64,000 bases of DNA from an uncultured Aquimarina sp. (GTDB lineage Bacteria > Bacteroidota > Bacteroidia > Flavobacteriales > Flavobacteriaceae): positions 124,001 through 188,000 of the forward strand of contig NZ_CANMQT010000002.1 in NCBI RefSeq assembly GCF_947500065.1. Reading direction: 5' to 3'. Below, one piece after another: positions 1 to 7,513 of the stretch. A program made the translations under genes and the position numbers. The notes under the pieces were generated by a model, which was given only the letters and a program-made list of their open reading frames with translations, made no database searches and had not been told where the DNA came from. Positions within the stretch are counted from its first letter, which is position 1. Each line of letters begins with the position of its first letter.

Positions 1-17
1 CCTAAAAGACAGGCAGT

Positions 18-49
18 ATCCGAAAAGCCTTTATTAAGAGAGTAGGAAC
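18..49 (+). promoter_or_regulatory. Shared leader element, copy 1
   Basis: This stretch reads ATCCGAAAAGCC, then an AT-rich spacer, then AGAGTAGGAAC. It ends 15 nt before the start codon at 65. Almost the same order of bases recurs at 518-550 in front of the next gene. It is too far from the ATG to be a ribosome-binding site, so a conserved 5' UTR or promoter element is the likelier reading. The function is unknown. Confidence 0.4.
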
Positions 50-64
50 TATAAATTAAAAATT

Positions 65-448
65 ATGTCTAATACGATAAAAATTACTCAATGCGATAAT
101 CAACTTGTTCTTTTTGCTATTCCGAAAGAAGAAGGTAATAGTTATCAGCTATGTAATATTAAAAGTGGAAATTTCAATTCCGTAGCAGTGGATTTGCAAA
201 TTGAAGCAGGATCCTACAGTGGAGGATTTGATGCCAATGGAGTAGGCGGTCCTCTTAACGAATCAGGAACTGTTCAATTACCAGCTGGAGAATACACACT
301 AGTATATGCAGGTTTAAATTGGGGTGGTCCGTATAACTTCGATTTTACATTTAATGATAAACCTTACATATTGGCTAATGATCCTCAAAAACCTTTATAC
401 GGTGTTATCTGGAGTAAAGGTGATAATGGTATATCGTTTACTGTATAA
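65..448 (+). CDS. Small beta-rich protein of unknown function
   Basis: The 127-residue protein begins MSNTIKITQC. It has no signal peptide, membrane segment or motif that I recognise. Its composition is rich in Gly, Asn, Val and aromatic residues with alternating hydrophobic positions, which suggests a small all-beta fold. The start is chosen because it lies 15 nt behind a leader element that recurs in front of the gene at 570, and both proteins begin with MSN. The two proteins are not clearly alignable beyond that. The shared leader suggests co-regulation as separately transcribed units. No function is proposed. Confidence 0.7.
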   Translation: MSNTIKITQCDNQLVLFAIPKEEGNSYQLCNIKSGNFNSVAVDLQIEAGSYSGGFDANGVGGPLNESGTVQLPAGEYTLVYAGLNWGGPYNFDFTFNDKPYILANDPQKPLYGVIWSKGDNGISFTV

Positions 449-517
449 AACGATTTCCTAAAACATTTAATTAGTGTCATACTCTCAATTACCCTATATC
501 ATTATCATAATGGTCGA

Positions 518-550
518 ATCCGAAAAACCATTTTTTAAAAGAGTAGGAAC
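518..550 (+). promoter_or_regulatory. Shared leader element, copy 2
   Basis: Second copy of the element at 18-49: ATCCGAAAAACC, an AT-rich spacer, then AGAGTAGGAAC. It lies 19 nt before the ATG at 570. The outer blocks are conserved and the spacer has drifted, as expected for a functional leader or binding site. Confidence 0.4.
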
Positions 551-569
551 AAATTAAAACAATATAACG

Positions 570-1052
570 ATGTCGAATTCAAAAAAGCATATTTTTCAGT
601 TAACGATGGTTAGTCAAAATGACCCTCAATGTGCAGATGGAGCGGATTTATTTGGAAAAGTAACTTCCTGCACAGGTGGAACTCTTAGTGCTAGTAGCCT
701 TAAGGCTAAAGAAACAGTATCCTTACCTATACCTCCTAATCCCGACAATCCTAAGCCTGCAACATCTCCAACATGGTTCTTAGAATTAGATGGAAGTATC
801 GACAAAGCATCTTTCTCGGTAATAATATCAGGACCTAAAGGATATACTTCAACAAAAATTACTATCGATGGTAGTAATATGGAAAGTTGGGTTACTCAAA
901 ATGAAAAAGAAAAAACTAATCAGATTTATAAAGAATCTAGTTGCGGGATATTTGGTTTTGCGCAAAAAAATGTATCTGCTTCAGGAACCTATTGGATATA
1001 TACGATTACCGCAGGAGTTTCTTATCCTGTTGTACACCCACCAAATGCTTAA
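570..1052 (+). CDS. Small protein of unknown function, MSN-type leader
   Basis: The 160-residue protein begins MSNSKKHIFQ and has no signal peptide or membrane helix. It carries several Cys (around residues 21, 34 and 125), a Pro/Asn-rich stretch near residues 53-67 and a C-terminal half that looks beta-rich. I do not recognise a family. The gene is preceded by the second copy of the leader element and followed by a strong hairpin terminator at 1140-1175, so it is probably a single-gene transcript. Overlapping reading frames in its 3' half look like shadows. Confidence 0.7.
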   Translation: MSNSKKHIFQLTMVSQNDPQCADGADLFGKVTSCTGGTLSASSLKAKETVSLPIPPNPDNPKPATSPTWFLELDGSIDKASFSVIISGPKGYTSTKITIDGSNMESWVTQNEKEKTNQIYKESSCGIFGFAQKNVSASGTYWIYTITAGVSYPVVHPPNA

Positions 1053-1139
1053 TAGGAAAAAGAAAATTGAATTACAAGATCCAACAAAGTTTAATTTCTT
1101 TTATCAAGAGATTCTGTTTTCAAAATAAAAATAAGTATA

Positions 1140-1175
1140 AAAATAACTTTCTGAAAAATCAGAAGGTTATTTTTG
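1140..1175 (+). terminator. Rho-independent terminator of the gene at 570
   Basis: The arms at 1140-1154 (AAAATAACTTTCTGA) and 1159-1173 (TCAGAAGGTTATTTT) pair at 14 of 15 positions around a 4-nt loop, and the right arm ends in a T-run. It lies about 90 nt behind the stop codon at 1052. Confidence 0.7.
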
Positions 1176-1326
1176 ATATTGTAAATAAAACTCCTTTGGA
1201 CTTATAATCTTTATGGAAACAAGCATATTGTCACGGCATAATTTTTAATGAGCTAAATAACATTTATAGCATTTTACAAAGAACAGTTTTTCTTTACTTA
1301 ATTGTAAAGAAAAACTATTCTTAGAT

Positions 1327-1437
1327 ATGTTATTTGATTTCCGTCCCAAAAGTTTCATATTACTTATATTTTTTTGTCAGGCGGTTGTCTTTTGCGGATT
1401 ATTTTTACAAAAAGGGATTCATATAATTTCATCTTGA
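1327..1437 (+). pseudogene. Truncated 5' end of an AraC-type regulator gene
   Basis: An open frame of 36 codons starts MLFDFRPKSF and stops in TGA. It matches the first ~30 residues of the intact regulator at 36909 (MLFDFGPKSS...), including the stretch FFCQAVVF and the LLLQKG-like end of the first membrane helix. Nothing resembling the remaining ~350 residues follows, because the next gene begins (on the other strand) at 1445. I read it as a decayed duplicate. A functional micropeptide is possible but has no support. Confidence 0.75.
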
Positions 1438-1444
1438 ATGAAGA

Positions 1445-2650
1445 TTACAACTTACTAATCTTTTTGGTAATCTCTAAGTCATTAACCTGCAACTGTAAGA
1501 AATAGGATCCCGTTGCCAAAAAGCTTATATCAATAGATTGATCAAAGTTTTTTACATCCATTACCTTATTTCCAAGCGATGTAAATATTCTGACAACTAT
1601 TTTTTCATTTTTCAGATCGATTGGAATATTGATATTCAATTGTTTGGATATTGGATTAGGATATATCGCTATTACTTCTTCCAAATCCTGAATATTGTCT
1701 GTAACCGACAAAAGAGGAGCTGATGCGCAATCAGTCACTGCCGTGGAGGCAGGGCAACTTGCACCTGGTCCAATTCTAAAAGAGTTGTCAACAAAAGTAC
1801 CTGCAAAACATCTAGGTATCCACGGCCAGCTATCGGTAAGTACATAGTAATATGTACCATCAGGAAAATCAGGTGTTATCCCAAATCTTCCGTTACACTC
1901 ATCCAATTCCGTATTAGCTTGTATAAATTCATAATCTTCTACATAGTATCCGTCATATGTCCCATCAGGAGCCGAAACACCATCTCCCGGTCTTGTTCCG
2001 GATTTTAATTGCCATCCTGAATCAAAAGCAGAAATACTACTGCTATTGTCATTAGCATCTGTATAAGCATATTTGTAATAAATTGGATATCCGTCAGCGG
2101 CATATCCAATCAATGGAGAAAAAACGGTGCCATCAATCCCTAATGTTACCCCTCCAGTATCCGTAAAATAAGGAGTAGAAATGCTATGGTAATGATATTC
2201 TCCAAAAGGGTTTAAATGTGCTCCCTGATTATTTATATTTAAAGCAGCAACAGCTTCTACATGCCAATCATAATTTGATTCTCCCGTTGAGGTATTCTCA
2301 AAAAATTCTGCAGAACTAGGGTCATATTTTACTCCGTTAGCCCCAACTCCAAAAGTATAAGTCTCCGTGCAACCAGGTTGGCTTTCATCACCATATAATG
2401 GACTCATGGAAGTATTTAATTCAGGATAGGCACACATTGTCCAGGTATCATCTTGTGCTGTCAATGTAAAACTGGAATTTAAACTTCCGGGGCCATGATT
2501 AGGCCAATTATTGCTATACACATAACGTACATTATCAACTACTTCAATGCAAACTGCATTATCATCTTCAACGGCAAATATCGCTGAAGAATCGCATTGT
2601 GCATAGTATTGCAAAGGAACTAAAAGTAAAAGGGGAAGGATTTTTTTCAT
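1445..2650 (-). CDS. YHYH-domain protein with type IX secretion sorting domain
   Basis: The 401-residue protein has a signal peptide (about residues 1-18), a central domain containing the diagnostic HYH motif in FGEYHYH (residues 149-155), and a C-terminal T9SS type A sorting domain from about residue 328 (IYPNP ... GSYFLQLQ ... TKKISKL). The YHYH family (Pfam YHYH) is secreted and of unsettled function; its conserved His residues suggest metal binding. The gene lies 18 nt behind the gene at 2669-3139 on the same strand, so the two probably form an operon. The sorting domain predicts export across the outer membrane and attachment or release at the surface. Confidence 0.8.
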   Translation of the reverse strand: MKKILPLLLLVPLQYYAQCDSSAIFAVEDDNAVCIEVVDNVRYVYSNNWPNHGPGSLNSSFTLTAQDDTWTMCAYPELNTSMSPLYGDESQPGCTETYTFGVGANGVKYDPSSAEFFENTSTGESNYDWHVEAVAALNINNQGAHLNPFGEYHYHSISTPYFTDTGGVTLGIDGTVFSPLIGYAADGYPIYYKYAYTDANDNSSSISAFDSGWQLKSGTRPGDGVSAPDGTYDGYYVEDYEFIQANTELDECNGRFGITPDFPDGTYYYVLTDSWPWIPRCFAGTFVDNSFRIGPGASCPASTAVTDCASAPLLSVTDNIQDLEEVIAIYPNPISKQLNINIPIDLKNEKIVVRIFTSLGNKVMDVKNFDQSIDISFLATGSYFLQLQVNDLEITKKISKL

Positions 2651-2668
2651 AATATAAATTAAGTTTAG

Positions 2669-3139
2669 TTAGTATTTGGCTATAATTGTTTTGCGATCTC
2701 TCTTGATCTTAAATGTGCGTAGGGTATGATTTAAATGAAAATTAACCGCTATCTGAGCATGATCATCCGTTCCTACGATCATATCACTATTTATTTTGAC
2801 ACTTTGAATTGATTTTGGTACATCTTTGATTATGTAATGGAGCTTCATCATTTTTTTTGCCTTCGAAGTTGATTCCAACTCCATTTTATACATCTTTCCA
2901 TTAATCATTACATTGACCTCTTTATCAATTACTTTGTGAACCTTCAATCCTTTTCCGATTTGAGATTCACAGTCTCCTTTATACATCAATAAATAAGATG
3001 CATAACGATCCTCCATTGAGATTTCTAGAGATAAATAATTCTTGTTTTGATGTATATCGATAGTAGCCACAGTCTCTATATGCAAAGACATGGATGTTAA
3101 AAAGGGAAGTAAAAAGACTATAAGTAGTTTTCGTTTCAT
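2669..3139 (-). CDS. Small exported protein, possibly DUF6702-like
   Basis: The 156-residue protein starts MKRKLLIVFLLPFLTS, a short signal peptide. The mature part is beta-rich with alternating charged and hydrophobic residues, and ends in a Lys/Arg-rich tail. The pattern (an early HIETVATIDIHQNKNYLSLEI stretch and a late D-D-x-A-Q-I-A-V-N-F stretch) recalls flavobacterial DUF6702 proteins, but I cannot confirm this. It is the first gene of a probable two-gene operon with the YHYH-domain cargo downstream, so a role connected to that protein in the periplasm is possible. Confidence 0.65.
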   Translation of the reverse strand: MKRKLLIVFLLPFLTSMSLHIETVATIDIHQNKNYLSLEISMEDRYASYLLMYKGDCESQIGKGLKVHKVIDKEVNVMINGKMYKMELESTSKAKKMMKLHYIIKDVPKSIQSVKINSDMIVGTDDHAQIAVNFHLNHTLRTFKIKRDRKTIIAKY

Positions 3140-3629
3140 TATTGGGGTTTTATTAGATAGAAAGACTTGATAGCTTCCTTTATTTTTTTTGAATTTCTTA
3201 TAAAGCTTCTAATCTATCTTTTAGTTCTATTTGTTCGGTTTTCATTTGTTTTTAAAGTTTTGGCTTAATGGTTCATCTGATCTTTTTTATCCTTTTTTTT
3301 GAAAACCATTTTAAAATTTTCAACATGCTTTTTTCACAAACGCAAATTAGCAGCTAATGACCTACTAGCAAAAATTTAAAGGGGTACAAATGGGGGTACA
3401 CCATAGTAAAAACAAGCATACACAGAATATTATCATAGCGCTACTAGCTATACTGAAGTACCTTCGATGATTTATGAAATATAGGTAAAAGTAAGATTAC
3501 ACACCTTGATCTACACAAAAAAACAAAAGGGAAATAACCCTCTAATTATCAGTTATTTAACCCTACGTCTTATATATAACATAACTTACTTTTGTAATCA
3601 AATAAAAGTTAACTCTTAAAAAAAACAAA
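3140..3629. other. Intergenic region without a supported gene
   Basis: This AT-rich gap separates a minus-strand operon from the plus-strand gene at 3630 and so must hold promoters for both. A minus-strand frame of only 15 codons begins at 3245 (MKTEQIELKDRLEAL) and looks like the start of a lost gene. A TACTTTTG at 3587-3594 fits the Bacteroidota -7 consensus TAnnTTTG upstream of 3630, but I see no good -33 partner. The rest shows nothing I can name. Confidence 0.5.
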
Positions 3630-3959
3630 ATGGTAGTTTCACACAAAATCAAAGATTATAGTACCTTAATAATAAGTAATTATTCAGGAGGAAAACAAGT
3701 AGGATTCTTATATCTGTACGATGCAAATAATAAATATCTAGGATATTTCGGTATCATTAAAGACGAACAAGCGTTGCCACAAAATGTACAGCACGCCAAT
3801 AAAATTCTTAATATTTATTTCCATGAAGCCGAGATGGAAACTCTTATTGATACCCTTAGAAATGAAGATCCCGTATACGTGAAGTTTCATACTACGCTGA
3901 AATGGGGATCTCTTAGTACTGGTAAGGAACCTGTAGGCGAAGGAGAAGACACTCCGTAA
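3630..3959 (+). CDS. Small cytosolic-type protein of unknown function
   Basis: The 109-residue protein starts MVVSHKIKDYSTL and has no signal peptide or membrane helix. It has a beta-strand-rich N-terminal half with repeated aromatics (GFLYLYDANNKYLGYFG) and an acidic Gly/Glu-rich C-terminal tail. I do not recognise a family. A TAnnTTTG-type -7 element (TACTTTTG, 3587-3594) lies upstream and a clear terminator (4031-4063) downstream, so it looks like a monocistronic unit. It resembles the genes at 65 and 570 only in size, predicted beta content and lack of a secretion signal. Confidence 0.65.
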   Translation: MVVSHKIKDYSTLIISNYSGGKQVGFLYLYDANNKYLGYFGIIKDEQALPQNVQHANKILNIYFHEAEMETLIDTLRNEDPVYVKFHTTLKWGSLSTGKEPVGEGEDTP

Positions 3960-4030
3960 ACCTAAATCTTAAATCAGTACCTAACATAGAACAAAACTGT
4001 AAAATCTTACTAAATGTTATCACATTAAAG

Positions 4031-4063
4031 AAAAGCTTCGGAACAATTCTGAAGCTTTTTTTT
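4031..4063 (+). terminator. Rho-independent terminator of the gene at 3630
   Basis: The arms AAAAGCTTC (4031-4039) and GAAGCTTTT (4051-4059) close an 11-nt loop and run into a T8 tract. It lies about 70 nt behind the stop codon at 3959. Confidence 0.75.
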
Positions 4064-4327
4064 GTAACAGAAATAATATTGATCCACTATATATGAAAGT
4101 AAGTAGACACTTCGTTTTTATGTATAAGAACACTCACTTACTTCTCAATCACTATCAAAGAAAATGAAAAGTATAAATCATAAAAAATCACCAAAACAAT
4201 TCACTCAAACGTTTTCGTACAAGATTCCTCTTTTAGGAACTCCCATAAACCAAAGAAAAACCACTAACAATCAACAATTTAACATCTAAAAATCATATAT
4301 CATAAAACCACATTTCCTTTCTCTTTG

Positions 4328-4357
4328 TTGTTTATTTGTTAATTTGACATATTTTTA
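4328..4357 (+). promoter_or_regulatory. Candidate Bacteroidota promoter for the propeller regulator
   Basis: TTG at 4328-4330 is followed after 19 nt by TATTTTTA at 4350-4357, close to the Bacteroidota consensus TTTG-N19-TAnnTTTG. The predicted transcript would start about 20-25 nt before the ATG at 4388. The last base of the -7 box is A rather than G. The rest of the 3960-4387 gap holds the terminator above, an AAACGTTT palindrome at 4207-4214 that may be chance, and no gene. Confidence 0.35.
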
Positions 4358-4387
4358 ACCAAAATAAGATTGTTGTAAAACATCTAA

Positions 4388-7327
4388 ATGCATTCGTCAT
4401 TCACTCAAATAACACCCCGATTTGCAAGAATAGCTTTACTTCTGGTATTTTTTTATTTTTGGAACGGTAGTAGCCAACAAAAATGGAGAAAGGTATCCGA
4501 AGTCAAAAACTATTCTAACGATGATATTGGTAAAGCCGCACCAAAAACCTTTGACATTGCGCAAGATTCGCAAGGGATATTATATTTTGCTAATGAGTAT
4601 GGACTGCTGGAATTTACAGGAGGTACCTGGGAAATTTTATTACAACCCAAAAATCGTTCTTCCATAAGTTCCTTACTTTCTTATGGAGATCGAGTCTATG
4701 TTGGAAGTAATAATGAAATTGGATATACTGCAAAAAATGAATTCAATCAAACCTATTATGTTTCTTTAAACAGTTTACTTCCTAAAAATGCTGTTAGTTT
4801 TTCGCAAGTTTGGGGGATCTTTGAAATTCAGAATAACATCTACTTCTGCACTAATGAGCAAATAATACAATACCATATCACCGAAAATAAATTACAAAGT
4901 ATTACGAATACAAAGGGGTTCAAATATGCGACCAAAATTAGCAATCGCCTTTTTATATTAGACAACTCAAATAACATCAACGTTCTTACAGAAAACAAAA
5001 TCGAAGAGATTTACGCATCAGGTTACTTTCCCAATTATACAATCGAAAGAATACTCCCTCATGAGGATGACTCTTTTTTGATTTTTACTGCTAAAAATGG
5101 CGCTTTTTTATTAAAAGACAACATACTTCAACCATGGGGAAATAAAGATCATTTTAATTTCCTGAACGCCAACATATCTTCGGGAATTATAGTGAACAAT
5201 GAAGTATACTGTATTGGAACGACCAATAGTGGAGTGCTTTTTTTTGACAAGAAAGGCAACCTGTTACAAAAGCTAAATCGCGATAATAAACTTCTTAGTA
5301 ACACCGTACAGAATTTATATATTGATCAATCCAAAAACTTATGGATTACACTTGAAGGGAGTATAAGTTATATAGAACTACAATCTCCTTTTTACACTAT
5401 TTCGGAAAACGATGGAATCTATGGAACTACCTATGATGTTAAAAAACACCAGGATACACTTTATGTAGCCACATCCAATGGTTTGTATTATAGTAAATGG
5501 CCTCAAAATGATTATTCTGAAACTTTTAAACAGGTTACTGGAGTAGAAGGACAAATCTGGAATTTATCAGTTATCGATAATCGTCTTTTTATTGGAGCGC
5601 ATAATGGATCCTTTGTCCTGCAAAACAAAAATGCAATTCCTATTAGTGATATAAAGGGAGGTTGGAATTTTATGAAAATCCCTGAAAAAGATGATCTTAT
5701 CCTTCAAGGAACCTATTCTGGACTGATTGTCTACAAAAAAAGTGGTGATATCTGGAATGTCCGAAATACAATTAAAGGATTTGAGGAAACCGCAAGAGAA
5801 GTACATTTTGATGGGAATCATACGGTTTGGGTATCTCATGGGTATAAAGGAATTTTTCGATTACGTTTTAACGCTGATTATAAAGAAGTGATAGAAACTA
5901 CACTCTATGATCAGCGGAAAGGATTTCCCAGCAATCTATTTATTAGTCTACTCGACGTAAATGATCAACAATTATTCGGAACACAATTAGGAGTATATCG
6001 TTACGATACCAAAACAGATTCTATGCTCGTCGATAGCAAATATACCAGTATACTTACCAATCATAATTTGGTAAGACATTTAAATACTATAACCAATGAT
6101 GAAGTACTTTTTATTCAGGGATATGACAGGAACGATGATGTAGGAATTATTGATTTTGCTCCAAATGGAGATCATACTGTCAAAAAGGTTCCTTTTCAAC
6201 GATTAAAAACACAACTTATTCCAGCATTCGAGAAGATTATACGCTTCGACAATGATGACTTAGGAATTACATCCAAAAACGGATTAATCATATACCGTAG
6301 GGATGTTAGATCAGATTATAATAAAGAATTTTCTACATTATTAAGAAATGTATCAATTAAAGACTCTGTTATTTTTGGTAATGTAACTGATTACGTGTCA
6401 GATATTCGAAAAGATTCTATCTCATCTCCTATTCCTTTTAACCTAAACAAACTAAGTTTTTCTTATGTGACTCCTTTTTATGAGAATCCAAAATCCGTGA
6501 TGTATCAAACCCATTTAGAAGGATTGGAAGATGATTGGTCACTTTGGACTAATGAGACTCAAAAAGAGTATAATTTTCTACCTTCTGGAGAATATATTTT
6601 TAAGGTGAGAGCAAAAAATATTTATGATAAAATAGCAAAAGAAGCCACCTTCAAATTTACAATTAAACCTCCTTGGTATAGATCTATTCCTATGTATTTT
6701 GTATACGGCATATTATTGACTCTTGGTATATACGTTTTTATTTTCTTAAAAAATGAACAGCGAAAAAAGAGTATGGAAAAACTGAAAATCGCCCACAAAA
6801 AAGAAATTGAACTTCAGAAAATAAAGTTCGAAGAAAAAAGACTCAAAGCCAAAAACGAAAAAATTAAAAAAAACAATAAATCTCTTAAAGAAAATCTTGA
6901 AACTAGAAATAAAGAATTGGCATCCTCTGCTATGCAAATAGTTCAGATAGATAATCAACTAGTACAACTTAAAAAATCTCTGGATGAAATTTATGATCGT
7001 TCAGAAGGTCTTATAAGAAAACAACTTCGAAACACCATTAAATCTTTAGATGATCAAATAAAAGGAGATACTAATTGGAAACATTTCGAAACACATTTCA
7101 ATCAAATCCATGACAATTCTTTGGAGCGTTTAAAGGAAGAATACCCTGATCTTAATCATCGAGAAATAAGGTTATGCACCTACTTAAAATTAAACCTATC
7201 GAGTAAAGAAATAGCCCCACTCATGGGAATTTCGTATCGAGGTGTGGAATCCCTACGCTTTAGAGTTCGAAAAAAAATGGGATTAGACACCTCCACTAAT
7301 CTCACCGATTTTATCATTCGATTTTAA
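4388..7327 (+). CDS. Propeller / triple-tyrosine / LuxR-type HTH transmembrane regulator
   Basis: The 979-residue protein has an N-terminal signal or anchor helix, a long beta-propeller-like sensor region (about residues 35-690), a triple-tyrosine (Y_Y_Y) domain ending near residue 760, a membrane helix (about 768-787), a Lys/Glu-rich coiled coil (790-900) and a C-terminal LuxR-type helix-turn-helix (about 915-979, with LNHREIRLC and SSKEIAPLMGIS). It has neither histidine-kinase nor receiver domains, so it probably senses a periplasmic ligand and binds DNA while tethered to the membrane. It lies 186 bp upstream of the double GH26 enzyme on the same strand, which suggests that it controls that gene in response to xylan fragments. 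That link is inference. Confidence 0.85.
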   Translation: MHSSFTQITPRFARIALLLVFFYFWNGSSQQKWRKVSEVKNYSNDDIGKAAPKTFDIAQDSQGILYFANEYGLLEFTGGTWEILLQPKNRSSISSLLSYGDRVYVGSNNEIGYTAKNEFNQTYYVSLNSLLPKNAVSFSQVWGIFEIQNNIYFCTNEQIIQYHITENKLQSITNTKGFKYATKISNRLFILDNSNNINVLTENKIEEIYASGYFPNYTIERILPHEDDSFLIFTAKNGAFLLKDNILQPWGNKDHFNFLNANISSGIIVNNEVYCIGTTNSGVLFFDKKGNLLQKLNRDNKLLSNTVQNLYIDQSKNLWITLEGSISYIELQSPFYTISENDGIYGTTYDVKKHQDTLYVATSNGLYYSKWPQNDYSETFKQVTGVEGQIWNLSVIDNRLFIGAHNGSFVLQNKNAIPISDIKGGWNFMKIPEKDDLILQGTYSGLIVYKKSGDIWNVRNTIKGFEETAREVHFDGNHTVWVSHGYKGIFRLRFNADYKEVIETTLYDQRKGFPSNLFISLLDVNDQQLFGTQLGVYRYDTKTDSMLVDSKYTSILTNHNLVRHLNTITNDEVLFIQGYDRNDDVGIIDFAPNGDHTVKKVPFQRLKTQLIPAFEKIIRFDNDDLGITSKNGLIIYRRDVRSDYNKEFSTLLRNVSIKDSVIFGNVTDYVSDIRKDSISSPIPFNLNKLSFSYVTPFYENPKSVMYQTHLEGLEDDWSLWTNETQKEYNFLPSGEYIFKVRAKNIYDKIAKEATFKFTIKPPWYRSIPMYFVYGILLTLGIYVFIFLKNEQRKKSMEKLKIAHKKEIELQKIKFEEKRLKAKNEKIKKNNKSLKENLETRNKELASSAMQIVQIDNQLVQLKKSLDEIYDRSEGLIRKQLRNTIKSLDDQIKGDTNWKHFETHFNQIHDNSLERLKEEYPDLNHREIRLCTYLKLNLSSKEIAPLMGISYRGVESLRFRVRKKMGLDTSTNLTDFIIRF

Positions 7328-7513
7328 TAAAAATTCAGTACAAAACAATCCCTTTTTTTATCAAAACAAAGTTTGCGTAGTAAAACTGTAGTACACTTGT
7401 ATTCCTAATGTAGTGAGATTATCAAATCTTCATTAATCGAAACATAACTTTGGTTAGTTATTAAAATTTCTGCCGCTTATTTATCTAATTCGGCTAACTA
7501 AAAATCACTACTC

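Larger units (their letters stand above)
1060..1437 (+). repeat. Diverged duplicate of the region around 36618-37003
   Basis: This segment aligns by eye with the upstream region and first ~34 codons of the AraC-type gene at 36909. Shared blocks include GTTTTCAAAATAAAA, TTGGACTTATAAT, CATAATTTTTAAT, GCTAAATAAC, AGAACAGTTTTT and AAACTATTCTTA before the start codon. The copy here carries an extra ~45 nt holding a terminator hairpin and lacks some sequence present in the other copy. It is a substantially diverged duplication, not a recent one. Confidence 0.7.

Noticed and set aside
868..1207. Two open frames of 86 and 88 codons overlapping the 3' half of the gene at 570
   Set aside because: They overlap the better-supported gene and run on through its terminator hairpin, and their translations are low-complexity Lys/Ile/Phe-rich.
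4207..4214. AAACGTTT as a LacI operator
   Set aside because: An 8-bp palindrome of this composition is expected by chance a few times in a window of this size; kept only as a side note.
7445..7452. TAACTTTG as the -7 promoter element of the GH26 gene
   Set aside because: It matches TAnnTTTG, but no TTG is found at the right distance upstream.
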